Origin: Odiellus spinosus
Taxonomy: Eukaryota > Arthropoda > Arachnida > Opiliones > Phalangiidae
Assembly: GCA_963920705.1 (NCBI GenBank)
Contig: OY987226.1
Span: 25,067,136 to 25,131,135, forward strand
DNA: 64,000 bases
Reading direction: 5' to 3'
Positions 1 to 9,431 of the stretch are shown piece by piece (position 1 is the first letter of the stretch; every line of letters starts with the position of its first letter). The position numbers were made by a program, and so were the translations under genes. The notes under the pieces are model-generated. The model was not told where the DNA came from and searched no databases. It saw only the letters and a program-made list of their open reading frames with translations.

Positions 1-1662
1 TTTACTATAAATAACAAGAATTTTTTACTATTAATAATAAGATTTTTTTACTATTAATAACAAGAATTTTTTACTATTAATAATATTTTTTTTACTATTA
101 ATAACAAGATTTTTTTACTATTAATAACAAGATTTTTTTACTATTAATAACAAGATTTTTTACTTTAAATAACAAGATTTTTTTACTATAACAAGATTTT
201 TTTACTATAAATAACAAGATATTTTTACTATAAATAACAAGATTTTTTTACTATAAATAACAATTTTTTTTACTATAAATAACAATTTTTTTACTATAAA
301 TAACAATTTTTTTACTATAAATAACAATTTTTTTACTATAAATAACAATTTTTTTACTATAAATAACAATTTTTTTTACTATAAATAACATGATTTTTTT
401 ACTATAAATAACAAGAATTTTTTACTATTAATAATAAGATTTTTTTACTATTAATAACAAGATTTTTTTACTATTAATAACAAGATTTTTTTACTATAAA
501 TAACAAGATTTTTTACTAAAACAAGATTTTTTTACTATAAATAACAAGATTTTTTTACTATGAATAACAAGATTTTTTTACTATAAATAACAAGATTTTT
601 TTACTATAAATAACAAGATTTTTTTACTATAAATAACAAGATTTTTTTACTATAAATAACAAGATTTTTTTACTATAAATAACAAGATTTTTTTACTATA
701 AATAACAAGATTTTTTTACTATAAATAACAAGATTTTTTTACTATAAATAACAAGATTTTTTACTATAAATAACAAGATTTTTTTACTATGAATAACAAG
801 ATTTTTTTACTATGAATAACAAGATTTTTTTACTATGAATAACAAGATTTTTTTACTATAAATAACAAGATTTTTTTACTATAAATAACAAGATTTTTTA
901 CTATAAATAACAAGATTTTTTACTATAAATAACAAGATTTTTTTACTATAAATAACAAGTTTTTTTACTATAAATAACAAGATTGTTTTACTATTAATAA
1001 CAAGATTTTTTTTACTATAAATAACAAGATTTTTTTTACTATAAATAACAAGATTGTTTTACTATTAATAACAAGATTGTTTTACTATTAATAACAAGAT
1101 TTTTTTACTATAAATAACAAGATTGTTTTACTATAAATAACAAGATTTTTTTACTATAAATAACAAGATTTTTTTACTATAAATAACAAGATTTTTTACT
1201 ATAAATAACAAGATTTTTTTACTATAAATAACAAGATTTTTTTACTATAAATAACAAGATTTTTTTACTATAAATAACAAGATTTTTTTACTATAAATAA
1301 CAAGTTTTTTTTACTATAAATAACAAGATTGTTTTACTATTAATAACAAGATTTTTTTTACTATTAATAAGATTTTTTTACTATTAATAAGATTTTTTTA
1401 CTATAAATAACAAGTTTTTTTTACTATAAATAACAAGATTTTTTTACTATAAATAACAAGATTTTTTTACTATAAATAACAAGATTTTTTTACTATAAAT
1501 AACATGATTTTTTTACTATAAATAACATGATTTTTTTACTATAAATAACATGATTTTTTTACTATAAATAACAAGATTTTTTTTACTATTAATAATAAGA
1601 TTTTTTTACTATTAATAACAAGATCTTTTTACTATTAATAGCAAGATTTTTTTACTATTAAT
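1..1662. repeat. AT-rich tandem array (about 22-23 bp unit), open at the window edge
   Basis: About 70 copies of a unit with core TTTACTATAAATAAC, a T-run of variable length and a short AAG/GAT linker. Sub-variants cluster: ACTATTAATAAC near both ends, ACTATGAATAAC around 790-850, GATTG around 970-1130, and copies lacking the AAGA at 250-370. Clustering of variants indicates local copying. The array starts before the window and stops abruptly at 1662, where the large inverted repeat begins. No coding potential. Confidence 0.95.
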
Positions 1663-2351
1663 AGGGTAAATCTTTCCCAAATCGCCCAGTGGCTCCCACG
1701 GCACCGATTTCGATTTTGTTTAAACTTTAACCACTTGAAATATAGACCTTTTGATTGGGGAAGCAAAGTTTTTAGCTCAAAAAATTTAGTATTTTGAAAG
1801 GTACAATTTTTTGAAAAGACTTTGTAGAGAGTCGACTAGTTATAACTCCAAAATTGTGGCGACTTTGAGCGAAGATATCTAAAGATGGGTTAAAGTGACA
1901 CACTCCCAATTTTTTCTCTAGTTTATATTAGTGGTAGAGACCACTATGCACCTTCGCAAACGTTTGAATATTGTTCCCTTTATTTTATAAAATTCGGTAA
2001 AGGCGTCGTAAAATCTCGCAAAACCGGTAAATAGAGTATCTTCAGCAGTCTCTCAACCATCGAAAAAACATTCTGGCTTGGGAAAAAACTACCCTTATAG
2101 GGTAAAATGAACCGTAGAAGAGCGAAAAAAATGAAAAAATGCCAAGGGAATTGTACTTTCGAAGCTAAGGGGCCTCGAAGTTGGCGTTTTTTGAAAAATC
2201 TCAAAAACATGGTTCCTAATTGTAGCTTTTTTGGCAAGGTAGGACACTAAAATACAAAATAATCTTAATATCATCTGAAAGCAGAGGTTTCAGTCTATAA
2301 CATATCAAAATTTCATTTTGTGTTTCCAAATCATTCCTGTTCAAACGTTAA

Positions 2352-2880
2352 AGACCGAGGCGAGAGAAAATTATTCTCGTGCTCGAATTTCAGCCCCCCT
2401 ACTCAACATCTAAGCCAATTGACCACCCCTGGAGCGCGTGCATGGTCGCTCTTTTGTAAGGTTCGAAGGAGGTTCCCCTATCATCGTAGTGATGACCACT
2501 TTCACTGATTTTCTTATATATTTATGCGTTTGTAGTCAGCAAACACCTGCAGCAGTACCGCTGCTGGGTCGGACAGCGTTTGTGAAAGTCAGTTATTTTA
2601 TAATTGATCCCCTGATAAGCAAAACAGGTGTATTTTCGGAGAAGAATAGAAAAAAAAAAAAAAGTTTGGAAAATCCGACCCAACATTGGTACTGCTGCAG
2701 GTGTTCGTTGACTACAAACGCATAAATATATAAGAAAATCAAAGAAAGTGGACACCACTACGATGATAGGGAACCTCCTTCGAACCTAACAAAAGGGCGA
2801 CCGTACACGCGCTCCAGGGGTGGTCAATCAGCTTGGATGTTGAGAAGGGGGGGGGCTGAAATTTTCTCTCGCCTCGGTCT
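2352..2880. mobile_element. 529-bp foldback element with TTAA target duplication
   Basis: The ends AGACCGAGGCGAGAGAAAA (2352) and TTTTCTCTCGCCTCGGTCT (to 2880) are perfect inverted copies. They are flanked by TTAA at 2348-2351 and 2881-2884. The arms pair over about 240 bp each. The opposite arm of the surrounding palindrome (3533-3536) has one uninterrupted TTAA at the matching place, which is the empty site. TTAA duplication is typical of the piggyBac superfamily. No transposase is encoded, so the element is non-autonomous. Confidence 0.88.
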
Positions 2881-2938
2881 TTAAGAAGAAATTGACAGAA
2901 TCTGAAGTTTAAATTAATAGTTCTTATGCATTTAACAT

Positions 2939-3478
2939 ACAGGGTGTTTCGAAAATGGTGGTAGGACCGAGCTACAGTGCATGGGTTCTATGGGTCGTTT
3001 TAAGACTAAAATGTTCTATGATGTTTTGTCGTACGGGGCGCCGTTTAAGACTTACGAAATGAATCATGTACGGATTAACGTACATTAATAAACGTATGCT
3101 CAATGCTAAAATAAATTTTTTATCAAGCGCGTGCTTATATTAGCGTAATTTTTTCGCTCTTAATTCACCGGCGCTTGAAGCCCTGAAGTGCATGTGAAAT
3201 ATCTGTTTCGTTTAGATACGCGCGTTTAGCGTGTAAAAATCTAGCTTAGAAGCGACCATGAAAATGAGGCTTGTAAAAACCCAGCTAAATAATTAAGCGT
3301 ATTTTATCATTGTGTATATACGTTTATTAATGAACGTTAAGGGGTCATCCGAAAATGATTCATTTCGTAACTTTTAAACGAAGCCCGTACGACAAAACGT
3401 CATAAAACATTTTCGTCTTAAAATGACCCATAGAACCCACTGTTGCTTGGTCTTACCACCATTTTCGAAACACCCTGT
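2939..3478. mobile_element. Foldback element, ACAGGGTGTTTCG family, copy 1
   Basis: Its termini are ACAGGGTGTTTCGAAAATGG and the reverse complement ending in CACCCTGT. The arms are about 170 bp and contain motifs such as GACGTTTTGTCGTACG and ACGTTTATTAATGAACGT, around a central spacer of about 200 bp. Related copies lie at 62583-63144 (full) and 13091-13264 (one arm). No ORF encodes a transposase. This copy sits at the centre of the 1663-4206 palindrome. Confidence 0.88.
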
Positions 3479-4257
3479 ATGTTCAATACATAAGAACTAT
3501 TAATTTAAACTTCAGATTCTGTCGATTTCTTCTTAACGTTTGAAGAAACACAAAATGAAATTTTGATATGTTATAGACCGAAACCTCTGCTTTCCGATCG
3601 TATTAAAATTAATTTTTATTTTAGTGTCCTACCTGGCCAAAAAAGCTACAATTAGTAACCATGTTTTTGAGATTTTTCAAAAAACGCCAAGTTCGAGGCC
3701 CCTTAGCTTCGAAAGTACAATTCCCTTGGCGTTTTTTCATTTTTTTCGTTCTTCTACGGTTCATTTTACCCTATAAGGGTAGTTTTTTCCCAAGCCAGAA
3801 TATTTTTTCGATGGTTGAGAGACTGCTGAAGATACTCTATTTACCGGTTTTGCGAGATTTTACGACGCCTTTACCGAATTTTATAAAATAAAGTGAACAA
3901 TTTTCGAACGTTTGCGCAGGCATATAGTGGTCTCTACCACTAATATAAAATAGGGAAAAAATTGGGGTGTGTCACTTTAACCCATCTTTAGATATCTCTG
4001 CTCAAAGTCGCCACAATTTTGGAGTTAAAACTAGTCGACTCTCTACAAGGTTTTTTCAAAATTTGTACCTTTCAAAATACTAAATTTTTTGAGCTAAAAA
4101 CTTGGCTTTCCCAATCAAAAGGTCTATATTTCAAGTGGTTAAAGTTTAAACAAAATCGAAATCGGTGCCGTTGGAGCCACTGGGCGATTTGGGAAAGATT
4201 TACCCTGATATAATGAAAGTTTAAAAAGTAATTTTGCTGATTTTGAAATCCGCTTAA

Positions 4258-6195
4258 ATATCTGAAATCAGTAATGAAATCCGAAACGAAATCATGAAAG
4301 CCGGAACGAAATCACAAAAGTTGAAACAAAATCACGGAAGTCAAAGCAAAATCACGAAAGCCGAAACAAAATCTCGAAAGCCGAAACAAAATCTCGAAAG
4401 CCGAAACCAAATCTCGAAAGCCGAAACCAAATCTCGAAAGCCGAAACCAAATCTCGAAAGCCGAAACCAAATCTCGAAAGCCGAAACCAAATCTCGAAAG
4501 CCGAAACCAAATCTCGAAAGCCGAAACCAAATCTCGAAAGCCGAAACCAAATCTCGAAAGCCGAAACCAAATCTCGAAAGCCGAAACCAAATCTCGAAAG
4601 CCGAAACCAAATCTCGAAAGCCGAAACCAAATCTCGAAAGCCGAAACCAAATCTCGAAAGCCGAAACCAAATCTCGAAAGCCGAAACCAAATCTCGAAAG
4701 CCGAAACCAAATCTCGAAAGCCGAAACCAAATCTCGAAAGCCGAAACCAAATCTCGAAAGCCGAAACCAAATCTCGAAAGCCGAAACCAAATCTCGAAAG
4801 CCGAAACCAAATCTCGAAAGCCGAAACCAAATCTCGAAAGCCGAAACCAAATCTCGAAAGCCGAAACCAAATCTCGAAAGCCGAAACCAAATCTCGAAAG
4901 CCGAAACCAAATCTCGAAAGCCGAAACCAAATCTCGAAAGCCGAAACCAAATCTCGAAAGCCGAAACCAAATCTCGAAAGCCGAAACCAAATCTCGAAAG
5001 CCGAAACCAAATCTCGAAAGCCGAAACCAAATCTCGAAAGCCGAAACCAAATCTCGAAAGCCGAAACCAAATCTCGAAAGCCGAAACCAAATCTCGAAAG
5101 CCGAAACCAAATCTCGAAAGCCGAAACCAAATCTCGAAAGCCGAAACCAAATCTCGAAAGCCGAAACCAAATCTCGAAAGCCGAAACAAAATCTCGAAAG
5201 CCGAAACAAAATCTCGAAAGCCGAAACAAAATCTCGAAAGCCGAAACAAAATCTCGAAAGCCGAAACAAAATCTCGAAAGCCGAAACAAAATCTCGAAAG
5301 CCGAAACAAAATCTCGAAAGCCGAAACAAAATCACGAAAGCCGAAACAAAATCACGAAAGCCGAAACAAAATCACGAAAGCCGAAACAAAATCACGAAAG
5401 CCGAAACAAAATCACGAAAGCCGAAACAAAATCACGAAAGCCGAAACAAAATCACGAAAGCCGAAACAAAATCACGAAAGCCGAAACAAAATCACGAAAG
5501 CCGAAACAAAATCACGAAAGCCGAAACAAAATCACGAAAGCCGAAACAAAATCACGAAAGCCGAAACAAAATCACGAAAGCCGAAACAAAATCACGAAAG
5601 CCGAAACAAAATCACGAAAGCCGAAACAAAATCACGAAAGCCGAAACAAAATCACGAAAGCCGAAACAAAATCACGAAAGCCGAAACAAAATCACGAAAG
5701 CCGAAACAAAATCACGAAAGCCGAAACAAAATCACGAAAGCCGAAACAAAATCACGAAAGCCGAAACAAAATCACGAAAGCCGAAACAAAATCACGAAAG
5801 CCGAAACAAAATCACGAAAGCCGAAACAAAATCACGAAAGCCGAAACAAAATCACGAAAGCCGAAACAAAATCACGAAAGCCGAAACAAAATCACGAAAG
5901 CCGAAACAAAATCACGAAAGCCGAAACAAAATCACGAAAGCCGAAACAAAATCACGAAAGCCGAAACAAAATCACGAAAGCCGAAACAAAATCACGAAAG
6001 CCGAAACAAAATCACGAAAGCCGAAACAAAATCACGAAAGCCGAAACAAAATCACGAAAGCCGAAACAAAATCACGAAAGCCAAAACAAAATCACGAAAG
6101 CCAAAACAAAATCACGAAAGCCAAAACAAAATCACGAAAGCCAAAACAAAATCACGAAAGCCAAAACAAAATCACGAAAGCCAAAACAAAATCAG
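4258..6195. repeat. 20-bp satellite array in ordered variant blocks
   Basis: Five degenerate copies (4258-4360) lead into a near-perfect 20-bp array. By reading: 2 units CCGAAACAAAATCTCGAAAG (4361-4400), 39 units CCGAAACCAAATCTCGAAAG (4401-5180), 7 units of the first type (5181-5320), 38 units CCGAAACAAAATCACGAAAG (5321-6080), 5 units CCAAAACAAAATCACGAAAG (6081-6180), then a broken copy. Adjacent blocks differ by one base. The unit lacks stop codons in every frame of both strands, so long ORFs (4294-6264 plus; 4312-5335 minus) appear automatically, encoding a Lys/Ser/Glu-rich 20-residue repeat on the plus strand. I regard these as non-coding. Confidence 0.96.
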
Positions 6196-8283
6196 AGGGG
6201 TTATATCTTAAAGGTTATAGATACTCTTAAAGCAACGCCTGGTGAGTCGCTGCCAAAGGCTTAAATAGGACAGACTGAATAGGGAGATGGACTGTAAGGC
6301 TGAGTGCAGTTAATTCTCGCGTCATTCTTGAACTAGTTCTTGGTAAATCTTAAGCTTTAAGAAGTATAGGAAGTGTCATACATATAGAATATATATCTTA
6401 AAAGATTATGCCATGAGTAAGGTAAACGTGCCAAACAAATATGCTCATTCTCTCCATAAGTTTAGCTATAGTTTTGTTGTATTCACTGTACCTGATTTTC
6501 TCGCGCGTTAGTGTCTCTTGACAACACTACCAAAGTCTTGGGGACTCTTATTCTTTCCCTTAAAGACCTACACTCTGGTGACATCATATGGTGATGGATT
6601 TTCAGTTGGTATACTAATAGCAAACATATATTCTTTCATCATGTTTCCATTCTTTGGCTCTATTTTCTTTATTGGAGTAACACCTGTTTTCAAGTGTTTT
6701 GGAAACCAAAATATAACCTCCCCGACCCCGACGTTAAGGTAACCTAACCTAACCCTACCTAAAATAAAAGATGAAAAGAAATGTAGAGTATTGGAAGAGT
6801 AGAAGAAACAGTGTGCATTTCAATCACACTTCTCTATTTTACAGAGTATAAGTATTTTCCCTTAACCTCAAGGATTCAGAGAATGCAAAAGAATGTCCTG
6901 CGTTACCCTTAATTATATGCGGCAGGACGTAGATTTCTTAATAGACACACCAAATGAAATTTATTTTCTAAGTATGTAAAATACATGTTCTTGTAATATA
7001 AATTAACACTTGAGCATAGGCTGTACTGTGCGATTATCGTTGAGATAATCCACTGATTTGATAAAGACGAAGAGTTTAGTCTGGGATGGCAATGAAGACA
7101 AGGAATAAAAACGAGGAAGATATGGTAGCAAGTTCCTCTTGGACAAACCAAGAAATATTGTAGACTGAATGTTCCATTTACAACCCAAGTCGGTAGATGA
7201 TTGGCAATTACTTCCGGTACAGTTTTCGTCTGAAATTCTTCTTTTGACGTGCTAATAGAGGACCATTACTGATATTTTCATCATGCAAGTGATCCCAGGA
7301 AGAATCCAAGGATTGAGCTGTTCGAGAGGTTATTTTCCAAACGTTAGCTTCCACTCCTATGATAAAAAAAATATCTTAAAAGATTGAAAGTAGACTAATT
7401 TCCATACCGTTAGTACTTATATTTGAATAGCTCCTTTTATGTTTACAATTACGAGGCCGTATGAAGAACTGCCTAGCTTTTACTGACTGTAGGTATCTCA
7501 TATGTCGAGTCCCAAAAACACTCACTGTTTGCACGTTTCAATTCTTCGTAGCCAGGCCGTCTCTTTCTGGTGATAAATGAAAGCCGTGTTGCTGCTCTGT
7601 TGACTTCAAAAGGTGATGACATTCTGCTCTGGTTGATTATCTCCCTTAAGTCATTATAGCTCTCTTTCGTCTGGTCTGGCCTCGTCTCGTCTCCTGGTCT
7701 GTTAACGAAGTTCACTGTACACGGCTGCTTTTGATTGTGAAAATAATCGGAAATATTTCTTGGTTTTATAGTGGAGAAAACTGAAGCCTATTTTTCTTTC
7801 CAACATCACATGTCCATTTTTTCTTCAAAATAGTTTTTTTTAAACTCGGGAAACCTACTGTACTTTTGTTCAAGGAGAGTTTTCACGACTATCATTTTTC
7901 TTAAGAGGTTTAATATTTTGTATCAATCCGCCTCAGCTTTAAATCTTACGTCGTTTCTATCTTGGATGCCCGTGTAAACGTACCTTTATTTTGATTCTTC
8001 AATCCAACTTTGCTTTTTGGACTAAATGATATATGGAAAACAGCTCAGCGCCTGTTGCCAACTCAAGCTGGTATTAAACGGTCACATTTCATTAAAGTTT
8101 TGGACAATTTCTTAAATATCTTCTAAACTATCTCGAATTTTTAATTGATTTTTCAGCTTCATTATTAATTAGACTCAGTTTAACAATATTATTATATTAA
8201 ATTAAAATTTAAATGCATTACACGCTTCAATTCACTAAAAGATATCACAACATAAGGCCAAAATAGTTAGGGCATGGAAAAGG
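6196..8283. other. Intergenic DNA, no gene recognised; telomere-like motif at 6736-6760
   Basis: Small ORFs (6518-6742, 6909-7151, 7473-7715) show no family resemblance and no convincing splice context. At 6736-6760 there is a short run of TAACC units (GGTTA on the other strand), the arthropod telomere-type pentamer. A relative of this run interrupts the AT satellite at 60518. Nothing else is supported. Confidence 0.5.
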
Positions 8284-8898
8284 GGTATATATAGCTTTCG
8301 CGAACCTTTATTCAGCGAGCGAGTAACCGAGAAGAGTTGGGGAAAACCCCCCCCTTCTCAACGTCTAGACGTTTATCGTAACCCTAGGCATTTGGTAACT
8401 GCACCACAAAGACCCGTAGAGGGAGGAGATGAGTGGAGTGCAAGGTTGATGTGGACCATATTAGTGAGGGACGCCTCGCTAATATGGCCCGCTGAGATTG
8501 GACACTAGAGGTTGGCCTTGGTGTGAGGATGGTCGGAGGTGATTATAACAGTGTGAGACGTTCCATTGCTTATAATCGCCTTCAACTGTCCAGCATCGAG
8601 GTTTGACCGTAAAGTGGATGGTGGAATGCGATAATATACAATTGGAGACGTCCTGTTGTATATAATTGCACGACACCTGAAACTCATTGTGGCAGCCACG
8701 CTTAAAGGAGGTAATTCCCGTTAAACGGAATTGAACGATAAGCTGGCATGATTACGTCTGTAGACTTTTAGCTCCACGAGGTAGGTCACGTGATTTCCGT
8801 TTACACAGGATATCCGCTTACGCCGGAAGTGACACACACACAGACAGACACGATCAGTGCAAAACCTCCCCCTGAACTAAAGTTCAGTCGGGGAGGTA
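8284..8898. other. GC-richer hairpin island with TATA-like box
   Basis: A TATATATA box (about 8286-8293) is followed by a segment much less AT-rich than its flanks. Strong hairpins: 8455-8486 (14-bp stem, loop GACG), 8539-8581 (11-bp stem), 8627-8670 (about 15-bp stem, two mismatches), 8713-8735, and 8864-8897 (ACCTCCCC...GGGGAGGT with an inner TGAACT/AGTTCA stem). The first three share an apical G(A/G)GACG core. A CA/GACA-rich stretch at 8831-8852 precedes the last hairpin. It could be a structured retroposon, a promoter with 5' leader, or a transposon end; the sequence does not decide. Confidence 0.5.
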
Positions 8899-9350
8899 AA
8901 AAAACATAATAATTTCAGATAGTAACAGCTAGTAGCCTAGTACTTTACATCAAAAGCAACTAGTCATAAAAGCAATTAAACTTCCTTTAATAGAATTCTA
9001 TCCGTGATTGGTATTTTTGCCACTTTTAGCCGGTTTTTTCAGCTAAAACCACATTTTGCCACATGTTCCATCAAAAACTAGTTTTAGCCGGCTATTTTCC
9101 AACCCTGTTTAAAGAACAAAATTTTATCATTGCATTCTAACCCATATATGATCGGTTCTGTATATGTTTTATGCAAGAAACATAGAGTGACTATCCTAGC
9201 TGTATACATTTTTTTAAATATTGTGAATTAGTCATTTGGTCAGGGAAAATGTACGAAAGGGAATTTCAAATGCAACATTTTATGGCAACCCTGATGTTGA
9301 ATCATTACTCCATTTATTGATTTACTTATTTCGACTGTTTTTCTTTGCAG

Positions 9351-9431
9351 ATTATTAAGAATATCGAAAAACCATTTGGACTCGAAATTTATTCAAAATA
9401 TCTTTGTAGAAAATGTCTTCTTCGAAATCAA
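9351..9431 (+). CDS. NFAT5-like: NFAT exon with start codon (CDS from 9413)
   Basis: The acceptor TTTTTCTTTGCAG ends at 9350 and the donor GTAAGC starts at 9432. ATG at 9413 has A at -3, and an in-frame TAG lies two codons upstream (9407), so this is a natural start. It encodes MSSSKS plus one base. That leftover base exactly completes the split codon at the start of exon 18064. The acceptor implies at least one untranslated exon further upstream, not located. An alternative is that translation begins at the ATG inside exon 18064. Confidence 0.55.

Larger units (their letters stand above)
1663..4206. repeat. Giant 2.5-kb inverted repeat (palindrome) holding two foldback elements
   Basis: The left end AGGGTAAATCTTTCCC (1663) is matched in reverse complement by GGGAAAGATTTACCCT ending at 4206. 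The arms stay alignable inward through 2335 / 3545 and again at 2885-2938 / 3479-3530, so almost the whole segment folds on itself. The left arm carries an extra 529-bp foldback (2352-2880) that the right arm lacks. A 540-bp foldback (2939-3478) occupies the centre. Short ORFs in the arms (1980-2237 minus, 3661-3891 plus) are mirror images of each other and look non-coding. Satellite arrays lie at or near both ends. Confidence 0.93.

Noticed and set aside
2320-2758. Overlapping ORFs on both strands sharing FLIYLCVCSQ
   Set aside because: They are the two arms of the 2352-2880 foldback read in opposite directions.
4312-5335. Three overlapping minus-strand ORFs (FRLSRFGFGFRDLVSAFEIW type)
   Set aside because: Mirror of the same satellite; all three frames give the same 20-residue repeat.
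1-6195. CRISPR-like arrays
   Set aside because: Units are contiguous without unique spacers, and the genome is animal.
4294-6264. 656-codon ORF of 20-residue repeats as a gene
   Set aside because: The 20-bp satellite unit lacks stops in every frame of both strands, so the ORF is automatic; block-to-block substitutions change residues freely and there is no promoter or splice context.
6518-6742. 74-codon hydrophobic ORF
   Set aside because: No family resemblance and no splice context; length is expected by chance.
9000-9295. Possible hAT ends (CAACCCTG at about 9102-9109 and 9285-9293)
   Set aside because: Both ends point the same way, so they do not form a terminal inverted pair; TTTTAGCCGG repeats are suggestive but not enough.
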